49,519 bases of DNA from Novosphingobium sp. (GCA_030697365.1 JAUYQH010000057.1:1-49519); one strand, 5' to 3'; numbered from the stretch's first letter, positions 33,585 to 42,665 are shown. Program-made: numbers and translations. The notes: generated from the letters alone by a model not told the origin.

Positions 33585-34028
33585 ATGCGATCCCGGCGCA
33601 AACTGCCCGCCCCGAACGGATTCTCCCTCGTCGAGCTGATGGTCGTGATCTTCATCATCGGGCTGCTCGCCACGGTGGTGCTGATCAACGTGCTGCCCAG
33701 CCAGGACAAGGCGATGCGGGTCAAGGCGCAGGGCGATATCGCCACGCTCGGCCAGGCGATGGAAATGTACCGGCTCGACAACATGACCTACCCGGGCGCG
33801 GGCGAGGGCCTCGCCTCGCTGCGCACCCCGCCGGCCAACCTGTCGTTGCCGCAGAACTATCGCTCCGGAGGCTATATCAAGGATCTGCCCAACGACCCGT
33901 GGGGGCGGCCCTATCAGTACGTGACGCCGGGGCGGAGCGGGCAGGCGTTCGACATCTTCTCGCTCGGCGCCGATGGCCAGCCGGGGGGCGAAGACAACGA
34001 CGCCGACATCTACGCCGAGACGCGCTGA
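33585..34028 (+). CDS. gspG: Type II secretion system major pseudopilin GspG
   Basis: 147 residues. Prepilin signal with cleavage G12/F13, Glu17 at mature +5, and the hydrophobic helix FSLVELMVVIFIIGLLATVV. The C-terminal pseudopilin domain has the GspG pattern LPNDPWGRPYQY and ends FDIFSLGADGQPGGED, the calcium-site region of the family. It follows gspF by 9 nt. In most type II operons gspH, I, J and K come next; here gspL does. No prepilin peptidase (GspO) is in the window. Confidence 0.95.
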   Translation: MRSRRKLPAPNGFSLVELMVVIFIIGLLATVVLINVLPSQDKAMRVKAQGDIATLGQAMEMYRLDNMTYPGAGEGLASLRTPPANLSLPQNYRSGGYIKDLPNDPWGRPYQYVTPGRSGQAFDIFSLGADGQPGGEDNDADIYAETR

Positions 34029-34035
34029 CCACGCG

Positions 34036-35181
34036 ATGGCCGCGCCCGGCGCCCTTGCGACGAGCGACCCCGTAACGAGCGGCGGGTGCCTGCTGATCGT
34101 CCTGCCTGCCGTGGCGGGGGAAGACTGGCATTGGCGGCGGGTGAGCGAAGGTGCGCTACACTCGTGGCATATGTACCGCCCGGGCGACGACGCGCCGTGG
34201 GGAGAGCCAGGCGAGGGCGACCGGGTGGTAGCGCTGGTGCCATCCGATCAGGCTCCCGTGCGGATTCGTCCGCGCGGGACGATGCCCGAGGCGCAGGCGC
34301 TGGCCGCGGCGCGGCTCGAAGCGGCGCGGGACGATCCGGCGCTGCACGTAGCGGTGGCCGCGGCCCGGACCTCCGGCGGCATTCTCGTCGCGACCGCCGC
34401 GACCAGTGCGATGGACCTGTGGATGGCCGAACTGGCGACCGCCGGGCTTGTCCCCGATGCGCTGATCCCCCTGGCGCTCGTCCTTCCCGCGCCAACGGCG
34501 GGTGCGGTTTCCGCCGATCTTGCGGGCCAGACTCTGGCCCGTACCCCCGAAGCGGCTTTTGCCGGTGAGCCCGACCTGATCGCCGCGCTGGCCGGCAGCG
34601 AGCCCGAAAAATTGTCCGACGACGCGCTCGACGCCGCACTGTTCGCCGCATGGCACGACCCGCCGCTCAATTTGCGCCAGGGCGTCTACGCGCCGCGCCG
34701 CGTGTCGTTCTTCCGCCTGCCCGATTGGCTCCAGCTCGCGCGGATGGCGGCGGTCGCGGCGCTGATCGGGTTTCTCATTCTCACCGTAGAAACGGTGAAG
34801 CTCAACCTCGATGCCTCGGCGCGCGAAGATACAGCGATGGCCGCGGCTCAGAAGCGCTTCCCCGCCGCGGTCGATCTTGCCAGCGCGCAGTCGCTGGCAG
34901 CCGCCGAGCTTGCGCGGCGCGGTGAAGGCGGGGCGAGCTTCACCGCGCCCGCCGCGGCGTTGCTCGCCGCGATGCGCCCGATCCCGACGCTCGCCTTGCG
35001 CGATCTGGGCTATGCCGGCGACGGAACCTTGCGCTTCCAGGCCGCGGCGCCGACCGCCGACGCGATCAACCGGCTGCTCGTCACGCTCCAGGAGGAGGGC
35101 TGGCAAGTAACCGTCCCGCCCAGCCTGGCCCCCGACGCCACCGGCGCGACGGTTGCGGCGATCACGGTGCGCGCGCCATGA
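34036..35181 (+). CDS. gspL: Type II secretion system protein GspL
   Basis: 381 residues. An actin-like cytoplasmic domain (about 15-225: IVLPAVAGEDWHWRRVSEG ..., with ending LNLRQGVYAPRR as in GspL), one transmembrane helix (about 237-256) and a periplasmic ferredoxin-like domain (about 310-380). It recruits GspE to the membrane. The N-terminus is divergent, but position and layout fit GspL. ATG 34036 is 7 nt after gspG with a weak ribosome-binding site; the gene overlaps gspM by 4 nt. Confidence 0.88.
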   Translation: MAAPGALATSDPVTSGGCLLIVLPAVAGEDWHWRRVSEGALHSWHMYRPGDDAPWGEPGEGDRVVALVPSDQAPVRIRPRGTMPEAQALAAARLEAARDDPALHVAVAAARTSGGILVATAATSAMDLWMAELATAGLVPDALIPLALVLPAPTAGAVSADLAGQTLARTPEAAFAGEPDLIAALAGSEPEKLSDDALDAALFAAWHDPPLNLRQGVYAPRRVSFFRLPDWLQLARMAAVAALIGFLILTVETVKLNLDASAREDTAMAAAQKRFPAAVDLASAQSLAAAELARRGEGGASFTAPAAALLAAMRPIPTLALRDLGYAGDGTLRFQAAAPTADAINRLLVTLQEEGWQVTVPPSLAPDATGATVAAITVRAP

Positions 35182-35654
35182 TCGGGCAGGTGCGCAACTG
35201 GTACGGCGGGCTAACCGGGCGCGAGCGCGGGCTGGTTTCGATTGCCGCCGGGCTGGCGCTGGCCGTCGTCCTCGTGTTCGGGATCGTCCTGCCGCTTGGC
35301 CGCGCGCACGATGCCGCGCATGTGCGCCATCGCCAGGCGGTCGAGACCAGTTCGCGGTTGCTCGCACAACTGGCCGCGCTGGAAGCGCCTGCCTCAAGGC
35401 GGGCAACGCTCGCCGGGCCAGTGGCGCAGATCATCGCGGCTAGCGCCGACAACGCGGGCTTCGTGCTCCAGTCCAACCAGCCGCGCGGGGCCGATTCAAC
35501 CGCGATCGTCGTGCCCACCGCGCGGCCATCGGCGGCGCTCGCCTGGCTTGATACCCTCGCCGGGCAGGGCATCGTCCTCGAAAACCTGACCGTGACCCCC
35601 GCGGCAGACGGCAGCGTAGCGGTCAACGCCAGCCTGCGCCGCGCCGCGCCATGA
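35178..35654 (+). CDS. gspM: Type II secretion system protein GspM
   Basis: 158 residues. A short cytoplasmic N-terminus with the family-typical WYGGLTGRERGLV, a transmembrane helix (about 20-41), a coiled-coil-like stretch and a periplasmic ferredoxin-like domain ending ENLTVTPAADGSVAVNASLR. It works with GspL in the inner-membrane platform. Both ends overlap neighbours by ATGA. Confidence 0.9.
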   Translation: MIGQVRNWYGGLTGRERGLVSIAAGLALAVVLVFGIVLPLGRAHDAAHVRHRQAVETSSRLLAQLAALEAPASRRATLAGPVAQIIAASADNAGFVLQSNQPRGADSTAIVVPTARPSAALAWLDTLAGQGIVLENLTVTPAADGSVAVNASLRRAAP

Positions 35655-36400
35655 TCGGACGCTGGATTTTCCTGCGCGACGGGCGCCTGTCCGCGCGAAC
35701 CAAGCTGGTGCTTGCCGCGATTTTTGTCGTCGCGCTGATCGCAGCGTTTCCGTTGCGCCTCGCGCTGGGCTGGGCCGATCCCGGCGGGCGCGGAATTACT
35801 GCGCGCGAGGTGACGGGGACGATCTGGGGCGGCGCGATCGGCGACTTGCGCATAGGCGCGCTGCCGTTGGGCGATGTCGCCGCGCATCTGCGTCCGTTGC
35901 CGCTGCTGATCGGTCGGCGCGAGATCCATGTCGAACGCGTGGTCACCCCCGGAGCGCCCCCCGGCTTCTCCGCCAGTGCCGCGGGGGGCGAGGGCTGGCT
36001 GTCGCTTGGCGACGTCGAGGGCCAGGTCCCGATCGGCGACGCTTTCGGTTCGATCCCGGCGACCGCGCTGGGCTTTCGCGATTTCCACTTCGAGACCAGC
36101 GGCGGAAAATGTGCCGGCGCGGGCGGGCAGGTCAGTCTGATCCTCGCCCCGTTCGGCGAACTGATGCCCGCGCCGGTCGCGCTCAGCGGTGTCGCACGGT
36201 GCAACAAAGGCGCACTCTATGTGCCGATGACCGGGCCAACCGGGCTCGAACGGCTGTTTCTGCGGCTCGAACCCGATGGACGATGGCGCGCCGACCTAGT
36301 GCTGGCGGGCTTGCCCGTCGAAGTCGCCGCGCCCTTGCTCGAATCCGGCTTCGCCGCGCGACCGGGCGGGATCGGGATCAGCGCCAGCGGACGGCTTTGA
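35651..36400 (+). CDS. gspN: Type II secretion system protein GspN
   Basis: 249 residues. An N-terminal transmembrane helix (about 18-40), then a mostly beta periplasmic part with ITAREVTGTIWGGAIGDLRIG, the typical GspN pattern. GspN is an accessory component present only in some type II systems; its function is poorly defined. It overlaps gspM by 4 nt and is the last gsp gene. Confidence 0.88.
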   Translation: MIGRWIFLRDGRLSARTKLVLAAIFVVALIAAFPLRLALGWADPGGRGITAREVTGTIWGGAIGDLRIGALPLGDVAAHLRPLPLLIGRREIHVERVVTPGAPPGFSASAAGGEGWLSLGDVEGQVPIGDAFGSIPATALGFRDFHFETSGGKCAGAGGQVSLILAPFGELMPAPVALSGVARCNKGALYVPMTGPTGLERLFLRLEPDGRWRADLVLAGLPVEVAAPLLESGFAARPGGIGISASGRL

Positions 36401-36426
36401 TCAAGCAGAAGCGACGTGATAGCTCG

Positions 36427-37140
36427 GTGAAAATCGATCGCCTCGCTCTCGTCGCCCTGACGCTCTTGGCGGGATTTACCGGTTCACGGGCCTGGCTGCG
36501 CGATCATCCCCAGCATGACCCCTGGGCGCCGCTGGACCTGAACGACCCACCGGGTTGGGCGACGTCTCGCAAAATCGCCGCATTGCGCGACGATCCGCTC
36601 GAATGTCGCGCGACGCTCAACCGAAGTGAGATCGATTTTGCCGTTCGACCGCCCGTGGGCGAGCGCGAGTGCCGCCGCGAGGACCGCACGATCCTTGCAC
36701 CCGGCGCTTTGCCCAACCTGTCGTTCCGGCCCGCAACGCCCGACGCGACTTGCGCGGTCGATGTTGCTCTGGTGCTGTGGCTGAGCAAGGGCGTCCAGCC
36801 CGCCGCCACCGCCATCCTCGGCAGCAGGGTAAGGGCGGTCGAGCATTACGGCACGCATTCGTGTCGCCGGATCTACGGCAGGGCCGAAGGCTCCTGGAGC
36901 GAACACTCGACGGGCAATGCGATCGACATTGCCGGGTTCACCCTTGCCGACGGGCGCCGGGTGAATATTCGCCGCGATTGGGCTTCGGGCGAACCTGCCG
37001 GACGGTTTCTGCGCGCGGTACACGAAGCGGCGTGCGGTACGTTCGGCACCGTGCTCAGTCCAGACTACAACGCCGCCCATGCCGATCACTTCCATCTCGA
37101 TCAGGCGGCTGGGCGGTTTGGTGAGGGTATTTGCCGCTAG
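36427..37140 (+). CDS. Extensin-like family protein, membrane-anchored
   Basis: 237 residues from the GTG at 36427; a TTG at 36397 overlapping the gspN stop is the alternative start. An N-terminal hydrophobic helix is followed by DHPQHDPWAPLDLNDPPGWAT and the extensin-like C-terminal domain: CRATL, CAVDVALVLWL, HYGTHSCRRIYG, EHSTGNAIDIAGF and HADHFHLD. The His/Asp clusters (SxHxxGxAxDI and HxDHFH) resemble the metal sites of D-Ala-D-Ala peptidase-like (LAS) enzymes, so peptidoglycan processing is possible but inferred. It lies between gspN and sdhC on the same strand. Confidence 0.83.
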   Translation: MKIDRLALVALTLLAGFTGSRAWLRDHPQHDPWAPLDLNDPPGWATSRKIAALRDDPLECRATLNRSEIDFAVRPPVGERECRREDRTILAPGALPNLSFRPATPDATCAVDVALVLWLSKGVQPAATAILGSRVRAVEHYGTHSCRRIYGRAEGSWSEHSTGNAIDIAGFTLADGRRVNIRRDWASGEPAGRFLRAVHEAACGTFGTVLSPDYNAAHADHFHLDQAAGRFGEGICR

Positions 37141-37198
37141 GCGCCGAGGGTCCCTTCCCGGTGTTCCTGCACGGGCGAGAAATCGCAGTCCGCACAGC

Positions 37199-37226
37199 TT
37201 GCGCGGGGGCGCGAATCGCTTATTAC
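37199..37226 (+). promoter_or_regulatory. Possible sigma-70-type promoter for sdhCDA
   Basis: TTGCGC (37199-37204), a 16-nt spacer and TATTAC (37221-37226), about 70 nt before the sdhC ATG. This resembles relaxed alphaproteobacterial housekeeping promoters. It is a weak call from pattern alone. Confidence 0.3.
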
Positions 37227-37295
37227 CGTGTTTCATCCAGGCCCGCGGGGGACCCCCCTCTCGGGCGGGGCGCACGTCGGCGAGGGGGACTCCTT

Positions 37296-37688
37296 ATGGC
37301 GCAGGCTCAAGGCAATCGGCCGCTTTCACCGCACCTTACCATCTGGCGGTGGGGTCCGGCGATGGCCGTCTCGATCCTCCACCGCGCCGCGGGCCAGGCG
37401 ATGGCGTTCGTCGGCATCCCGGTGTTCCTGTGGTGGCTGGCGGCGCTGGCCTCGGGTCCTGAATCTTACGCGACTTTCGCGGGTACCGCCGGGGCCTGGT
37501 ATGGCAAGGTTGTGCTGATCGGGTTGAGCTGGGCATTCTTCGAACACCTGACCTCGGGTCTGCGCCACTTCGTGCTGGATGTCGGGGCCGGCTATGAATT
37601 GGATACCAACAATGGCTGGTCGTGGGCGGTGCCCGCAATCGCGATCGTGCTGACCGCCCTGTTCTGGGCGGCAATCCTGCTGCGCTGA
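37296..37688 (+). CDS. sdhC: Succinate dehydrogenase cytochrome b556 subunit
   Basis: 130 residues with three transmembrane helices. RPLSPHLTIWRWGPAMAVSILHR is the SdhC N-terminal signature with quinone-site residues, and FEHLTSGLRHFVLDVG carries the likely haem-ligand histidine. It anchors succinate dehydrogenase and reduces ubiquinone. The ATG has a strong GAGGGGG ribosome-binding site. First gene of sdhCDA. Confidence 0.94.
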   Translation: MAQAQGNRPLSPHLTIWRWGPAMAVSILHRAAGQAMAFVGIPVFLWWLAALASGPESYATFAGTAGAWYGKVVLIGLSWAFFEHLTSGLRHFVLDVGAGYELDTNNGWSWAVPAIAIVLTALFWAAILLR

Positions 37689-37711
37689 GCGGCCGACGGG
37701 GGAAACGCGAG

Positions 37712-38095
37712 ATGGGCAACGGAACCTCTATAGGCCGCGTGCGCGGGCTGGGCTCGGCCAGGCACGGCGCGCACCACTGGCTGGTCCAGCGCTTTACCGC
37801 GATCGGCAACCTCATCCTGATTCCCTGGCTGCTGATCAGCTTGGCGCTGCTACCAGGCTATGACTACGCCACGGTCCACGGATGGGCTTCGCGACCCGTT
37901 TCCGCGACGCTTCTCGCGTTGATCTGCATCAACACCTTCTGGCACGCCCGCCTGGGGGTGCAGGTTTTCATGGAAGATTACGTGCACGACGAAGGCTACA
38001 AGTTCGCCTCGCTCGCCGCGCTCAACGCCATCCCGCTCGCGGCGGCGGTGTTCGGGGTGATCTGCGTGGTGCGTATCGCGCTGGGGGGCGCCTGA
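37712..38095 (+). CDS. sdhD: Succinate dehydrogenase membrane anchor subunit
   Basis: 127 residues with three hydrophobic helices. [22 protein letters not shown] and [20 protein letters not shown] (a likely haem histidine and the quinone-site Asp-Tyr) identify SdhD. It follows sdhC by 23 nt and precedes sdhA by 4 nt. Confidence 0.93.
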   Translation: MGNGTSIGRVRGLGSARHGAHHWLVQRFTAIGNLILIPWLLISLALLPGYDYATVHGWASRPVSATLLALICINTFWHARLGVQVFMEDYVHDEGYKFASLAALNAIPLAAAVFGVICVVRIALGGA

Positions 38096-38099
38096 GATC

Positions 38100-39962
38100 A
38101 TGGCCGATTCCGATCCCAAGGGCGCGCCGACGCCGAACAACGCCACCGCGGGCAGCACCCAGCCGGCTTACAAGATCGTCGATCACACTTATGACACCGT
38201 GGTCGTCGGCGCGGGTGGATCGGGCCTGCGCGCGACGATGGGCAGCGCCGAGGCTGGACTCAAGACCGCGTGCATCACCAAGGTGTTCCCCACCCGCAGC
38301 CACACCGTGGCGGCGCAGGGCGGGATCGCGGCCTCGCTCGGCAACAACTCGCCCGATCACTGGACCTGGCACATGTTCGATACCGTCAAGGGATCGGACT
38401 GGCTGGGCGACCAGGACGCGATCGAGTACATGGTCCGCGAGGCGCCGCAGGCGGTCTACGAGCTTGAGCACGCGGGCGTCCCGTTCTCACGCAACCCCGA
38501 AGGCACGATCTACCAGCGCCCGTTCGGCGGGCACATGCAGAACATGGGTGAGGGCCCACCGGTCCAGCGCACCGCTGCCGCGGCCGATCGCACCGGCCAC
38601 GCGATGCTCCACGCGCTCTACCAGCAGAGCCTGAAGTACGCCGCCGATTTCTTCATCGAATACTTCGCGATCGACCTGATCATGGAGAACGGCAAGTGCC
38701 GCGGCGTGATCGCGATGTGCATGGACGATGGCTCGATCCACCGCTTCAAAAGCCACGCGGTGGTTCTCGCCACCGGTGGTTACGGGCGCAGCTACTACAC
38801 CGCGACCAGCGCGCACACTTGCACCGGCGATGGCGGGGCGATGGCGCTGCGCGCGGGGTTGCCGTTGCAGGACATGGAGTTCGTCCAGTTCCACCCCACC
38901 GGGATTTATGGCGCGGGGGTGCTGATTACCGAGGGCGCGCGCGGCGAGGGCGGCTATCTGACCAATTCCGAGGGCGAGCGGTTCATGGAACGCTATGCCC
39001 CCAGCGCCAAGGACCTCGCCAGCCGCGACGTCGTCAGCCGCTCGATGGCGCTGGAAATCCGCGACGGCCGCGGGGTGGGGCCGGACAAGGACCACATCTT
39101 CCTCCACCTCGATCACATCGATCCCAAGGTGCTGGCCGAACGGCTGCCCGGGATCACCGAGAGCGGCAAGGTGTTCGCCAACGTCGACCTGACCCGCCAG
39201 CCGCTCCCCGTGGTCCCCACGGTCCACTACAACATGGGCGGGGTGCCGTGTAACTACCACGGCGAGGTCATGACGATCGGTTCCGACGGCAACCCCGAGA
39301 CGATCGTCCCCGGGCTGTTCGCGGTGGGCGAGGCGGCGTGCGTCTCGGTTCACGGTGCCAACCGGCTTGGCTCGAACAGCCTGATCGATCTCGTCGTGTT
39401 CGGGCGCGCCACCGGGCACCGGCTGAAGGAACTGATCAAGCCGGGTACCGCGCATGACGCATTGCCCAAGGACAGCGCTGACCTTGCGCTGACCCGCCTC
39501 GACCACTTCCGCAATGCCAAGGGCGGCTCGCCCACCGCGCAAATCCGTGCCGACATGCAGCGCACGATGTCGGCCCACGCCGCGGTGTTCCGCAACGACG
39601 AGTTGATGGCCGAGGGCAAGGCCAAGCTCGCCGCGACCTACAAGCGGATGGAGGACATCCATGTCTCCGACCGCTCGCTGATCTGGAACTCGGATCTGAT
39701 CGAGACGATGGAACTCGACAACCTGATCAGCCAGGCCACCGTGACGTTGCACGGCGCGCACAATCGCAAGGAAAGCCGCGGCGCTCACGCCCACGAGGAT
39801 TTTCCGGATCGCGACGACGCCAACTGGATGAAGCACACCGTCGCCTGGTTCGACGGCTGGGGCGGCAAGGGCGGCGGGGTAAAGCTCGATTATCGCCCGG
39901 TGCACGAATACACGCTCACCGACGACGCGGAGTACATCAAGCCGAAGAAGCGGGTTTATTGA
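38100..39962 (+). CDS. sdhA: Succinate dehydrogenase flavoprotein subunit
   Basis: 620 residues. FAD-binding [20 protein letters not shown] (35-54); [10 protein letters not shown] holds His68, the covalent FAD attachment. Active-site regions QFHPTGIYG and [19 protein letters not shown] are intact, and the C-terminal RPVHEYTL is normal. The enzyme oxidises succinate to fumarate in the TCA cycle and respiratory chain. The first ~25 residues form a longer leader than usual. sdhB, normally next, is absent: the following genes are unrelated to the end of the window. Confidence 0.96.
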   Translation: MADSDPKGAPTPNNATAGSTQPAYKIVDHTYDTVVVGAGGSGLRATMGSAEAGLKTACITKVFPTRSHTVAAQGGIAASLGNNSPDHWTWHMFDTVKGSDWLGDQDAIEYMVREAPQAVYELEHAGVPFSRNPEGTIYQRPFGGHMQNMGEGPPVQRTAAAADRTGHAMLHALYQQSLKYAADFFIEYFAIDLIMENGKCRGVIAMCMDDGSIHRFKSHAVVLATGGYGRSYYTATSAHTCTGDGGAMALRAGLPLQDMEFVQFHPTGIYGAGVLITEGARGEGGYLTNSEGERFMERYAPSAKDLASRDVVSRSMALEIRDGRGVGPDKDHIFLHLDHIDPKVLAERLPGITESGKVFANVDLTRQPLPVVPTVHYNMGGVPCNYHGEVMTIGSDGNPETIVPGLFAVGEAACVSVHGANRLGSNSLIDLVVFGRATGHRLKELIKPGTAHDALPKDSADLALTRLDHFRNAKGGSPTAQIRADMQRTMSAHAAVFRNDELMAEGKAKLAATYKRMEDIHVSDRSLIWNSDLIETMELDNLISQATVTLHGAHNRKESRGAHAHEDFPDRDDANWMKHTVAWFDGWGGKGGGVKLDYRPVHEYTLTDDAEYIKPKKRVY

Positions 39963-39987
39963 GGAAAGGTATTTTCCTCCAAGCGTT

Positions 39988-40323
39988 TCAGTTGCGACTG
40001 CCACGCTGGAAAAATGCTATTTTTGCGTCGATCTGTCGCAGCAGGCTGGCGCGCATCGCGGGGGTCAGATACGGATCGCGGGCAATCTCGGTGCGCGCCC
40101 GTTGAAAGACTTGCAGGCCGTGCGCCGCATCCTGCACGCAGAGGTGCAGCCGGTGACCGAAAGTGCCTCCACCGACGTTATCCCTGGCGAAAACCTCGTG
40201 CGGCGTCTCGCCGCGGGCGCAGTCCTGCTCCACCGCCGGCGCACCCGCCTGCCCATGAGCCGGCCCGGACAGCAAGCAGCACACGGTGAGGCACCCCGTC
40301 AGGCCAATTCGACTGCGTTTCAT
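39988..40323 (-). CDS. Small secreted protein of unknown function
   Basis: 111 residues. A signal peptide (MKRSRIGLTGCLTVCCLLSGPAHGQA) with GGGGAAG upstream of the ATG is followed by a short, mostly helical mature part with two Cys residues (QDC and LHLC) and repeated Arg/Glu helices (RARTEIARDPYLTPAMRASLLRQIDAKIAFF). I do not recognise the family. It lies tail to tail with sdhA, in the place where sdhB would be expected, but on the other strand. Confidence 0.6.
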   Translation of the reverse strand: MKRSRIGLTGCLTVCCLLSGPAHGQAGAPAVEQDCARGETPHEVFARDNVGGGTFGHRLHLCVQDAAHGLQVFQRARTEIARDPYLTPAMRASLLRQIDAKIAFFQRGSRN

Positions 40324-40509
40324 GAGCGCTTCCCCGTCTTGTAAAGATGGCACCGTAACGCTGTCACGGTAATGCTGAAATCACCCGAAAATCTGATTTT
40401 TCGCCATTCAGTGTTCGATTTCGGTGGAGCACGAAAGCCCAACCGGTATGTCCCTCGACTCGTTCTGCCGTCCAGATTTGCCACCTGCTGAATCTGACTA
40501 AGTACGCCC
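40324..40509. other. Non-coding gap with visibly lower GC than its surroundings
   Basis: About 190 nt between the small secreted protein gene and a possible small ORF. It is less GC-rich than neighbouring DNA (for example CTGATTTTTCGCCATTCAGT). A short imperfect repeat ACCGTAACGCTG / ACGGTAATGCTG lies at 40350-40375. It must hold the promoter of the minus-strand gene; no clear promoter could be assigned. Confidence 0.4.
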
Positions 40510-40611
40510 ATGATTTGCACGTTTGTGGACGACATGGCTGACGATATCCGCCGCGAAGTGTTCAAGAAACTGGACGAGACGATCGCCAGCATGGAAAACG
40601 AGCTGCGCTGA
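40510..40611 (+). CDS. Possible small protein of 33 (or 25) residues
   Basis: ATG 40510 opens MICTFVDDMADDIRREVFKK and so on, ending ASMENELR; an internal Met (40534) gives 25 residues. The peptide is charged and amphipathic (one helix). There is no strong ribosome-binding site. It might be a real small protein, a remnant, or chance. Confidence 0.25.
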   Translation: MICTFVDDMADDIRREVFKKLDETIASMENELR

Positions 40612-40684
40612 CCGGACGACCTCGTTCACTTCTCATTCAGCGACGAAGCGTTCTTTTTTGTCGATGAGTTGAAGGGGTGCCGAA

Positions 40685-42130
40685 ATGCCGATCGACCGCG
40701 AACGCAGTCCCGGGATGAAACTGCTGTTCGTGGCGATCATCGCCGCGGTACTGACCATCCCGCTGCTACTGGTCTATGCGCTGGTCTACGACCGGCAGGA
40801 CCAGTCGCAGACTGCTCAAGCCGCGATTGCCGCAGGGTGGGGCGGACCTCAGGTGATCGCGGGGCCGGTGATCGTGGTCCCGTTCCGCACCACCCAGACG
40901 CAGACCCAGGAGGTCAATGGCCAGAGCGTGACTCGCGCGGTGGAAGTCGAAAAGCTGCTCTACATCTCACCGGTGGAGAACCGCGTCAGCACCGCGATCG
41001 TCCCGCAGGAACGGCGCAAGTCGATCTACCGCAGCGTGCTCTACGAGGCGAAAATCGCGGGCACCGCCAGTTTCGGACTGCCTGCCGATCTCGAACGCTT
41101 CGGCGTCACCCGCGAACGCTTGCTGTGGGATCGCGCGGAGCTGCGGATGGGCGCCTCCGATGCGCGCGGACTGACCGAGGGCGGGACCCTGAACGTAAAC
41201 GGCGCGCCGCTGCCGTTGCAGCCCGGCAAGGGCCCCGCAGCTTCGGGTGGACAAGGCTTCTTCGCCTTTTTGCCATGGAGTGGCGAAGGCACAATCGCGG
41301 TCGATTATGCGTTCGGCTTGCGCGGAAGCGGTTCGCTGAGCCTGGTCCCGCGCGGCGGATCCACCCGCTGGACGGTCAGATCGTCGTGGACCGCGCCCAG
41401 CTTCGGCGGCGCGTTCCTGCCGGCCAAGCCGATGATCGGCGATCAGGGATTCACCGCCAGCTACGCGATCGACAAGCTCGCGCTGGGCCAGGCGCCGGTC
41501 ATGACCGAAGACCCCGGACCGCCCCAGCTCGATACCGGCAACGTCCTTCCCTATGCTTCGACCGCCGCGATGGAAGCAGCGCCCTCGGCACGCCACCCGG
41601 CTTCCGGCGGCGCATCCGAGATCATCGGCACCTCGGCCCGCGCGGTTACGGTCGGGCTGGTCGAGCCGGTCAACCTCTATTCCAAGGTCGATCGCTCGGT
41701 GAAGTACGGCTTCCTGTTCATCGGTTTCACCTTTCTCGCCTTCTTCCTGTTCGACGTGGTCGGCGGGGCACGCGTGGCGGCGGCGGAGTACCTGCTGACC
41801 GGCGCGGGTTTGGTGCTGTTCTTCGTGCTGCTGCTGGCGTTCGCCGAAATCGCCGGGTTTACCGCGGCGTATCTGCTGGCGAGCGCAGCTATCATCGGGC
41901 TGCTGACCGCCTACAGCGCGGCCGTGCTCAAGAGTTGGCAGCGCGCGCGGTTCATGGCGGCGCTGCTTGTGGGGCTCTACGCGCTGTTGTTCGTCCTGCT
42001 CAACCTCGAGGCGTGGTCGCTTCTGATCGGTGCGGTGCTGCTGTTCGTGGCGTTGGCCGGGGTGATGTACGCGACGCGCAAAGTTGATTGGAATGCGGTG
42101 GGGCGGCGGGAAGAGGTGGCCGCGACTTGA
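40685..42130 (+). CDS. creD: CreD-family inner-membrane protein
   Basis: 481 residues. An N-terminal transmembrane helix (12-34), a large periplasmic beta-rich domain (about 40-335), then several transmembrane helices (about 340-465), the CreD layout. Typical segments: IIAGPVIVVPFR-like QVIAGPVIVVPF, VNLYSKVDRSVKYGFLFIGFTFLAFFLFD. In Escherichia coli CreD belongs to the CreBC regulon and affects envelope integrity and beta-lactam responses; here no creBC genes are adjacent. A good AAGGGG ribosome-binding site precedes the ATG. Confidence 0.87.
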   Translation: MPIDRERSPGMKLLFVAIIAAVLTIPLLLVYALVYDRQDQSQTAQAAIAAGWGGPQVIAGPVIVVPFRTTQTQTQEVNGQSVTRAVEVEKLLYISPVENRVSTAIVPQERRKSIYRSVLYEAKIAGTASFGLPADLERFGVTRERLLWDRAELRMGASDARGLTEGGTLNVNGAPLPLQPGKGPAASGGQGFFAFLPWSGEGTIAVDYAFGLRGSGSLSLVPRGGSTRWTVRSSWTAPSFGGAFLPAKPMIGDQGFTASYAIDKLALGQAPVMTEDPGPPQLDTGNVLPYASTAAMEAAPSARHPASGGASEIIGTSARAVTVGLVEPVNLYSKVDRSVKYGFLFIGFTFLAFFLFDVVGGARVAAAEYLLTGAGLVLFFVLLLAFAEIAGFTAAYLLASAAIIGLLTAYSAAVLKSWQRARFMAALLVGLYALLFVLLNLEAWSLLIGAVLLFVALAGVMYATRKVDWNAVGRREEVAAT

Positions 42131-42193
42131 GCGCTGTGTTCATACCGCGGCGAGAAAGATCAGTTCGTTCTGGCTTTATCAAGAACGGCTGCC

Positions 42194-42469
42194 TCACCGT
42201 CCCAGCAGCATGTCCAACTTGCCCGTCCGATTGAGCGTCGCAAGGTCGTCTGAACCGCCGACATGTACCCCGCTGATGAAAATCTGCGGAACGGTCGTCC
42301 CGCCGCATGCGCGCGCCAGCATCTCGTCGCGCTTCGGGCCGCCCATGGTGATGTCGATTTCCTCGAATTCCACTGCTTTGCTGGCCAGCAACGCCTTGGC
42401 GCGGCTGCAAAAACCGCAGCCCCACTTGGTGTAGATTTCGACTTTGGCGGGGCTTTCGGATTCGCTCAT
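42194..42469 (-). CDS. grxC: Glutaredoxin 3 with CGFC active site
   Basis: 91 residues with a complete glutaredoxin fold: KVEIYTKWGCGFCSRAKALL (9-28), EEIDITMGG, GTTVPQIFISGVHVGGSDDL (cis-Pro TVPQIF and the glutathione-binding GGSDD). The active site is C18-G-F-C21 instead of the usual CPYC. It reduces disulfides and glutathionylated proteins. It converges on creD and diverges from hsp20. Confidence 0.92.
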   Translation of the reverse strand: MSESESPAKVEIYTKWGCGFCSRAKALLASKAVEFEEIDITMGGPKRDEMLARACGGTTVPQIFISGVHVGGSDDLATLNRTGKLDMLLGR

Positions 42470-42611
42470 AGGGTTGCCGTTGAACCTTTTTCACGGGGGC
42501 CAAAACGACCCTCTTGAATTTGCGCCCGGCTATCACAAATCGCCTGACGTGTCATGCGCCGCTCTGCGGGCATGGCGCGAAGAACCCCGCCGGGGCGCCG
42601 GGATTCCGGGA

Positions 42612-42660
42612 CTTGGCGGCCAAGAATGCGACAACTGCAGCATTGCTCAACGTGAGGATA
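42612..42660 (+). promoter_or_regulatory. ROSE-like RNA thermometer in the hsp20 5' UTR
   Basis: Just before the hsp20 ATG, TTGCTC (42643-42648) can pair with GAGGAT (42654-42659), burying the Shine-Dalgarno AGGA. Pairs outward from the loop: C48-G54, U47-A55, C46-G56, G45-G57, U44-A58, U43-U59. The central G-G and the U-U mismatch opposite a UUGCU element are the hallmark of ROSE thermosensors. An upstream hairpin CTTGG-CGG-CCAAG (42612-42624) and a longer GCGCC/GGCGC pairing further 5' fit the multi-hairpin ROSE layout. Confidence 0.7.
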
Positions 42661-42665
42661 TTGCA

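Noticed and set aside
42510..42550. Sigma-32 (RpoH) promoter, CTTGAAT...CTATCA, before hsp20
   Set aside because: The 13-nt spacing is too short for the usual RpoH consensus, so I did not list it as a promoter.
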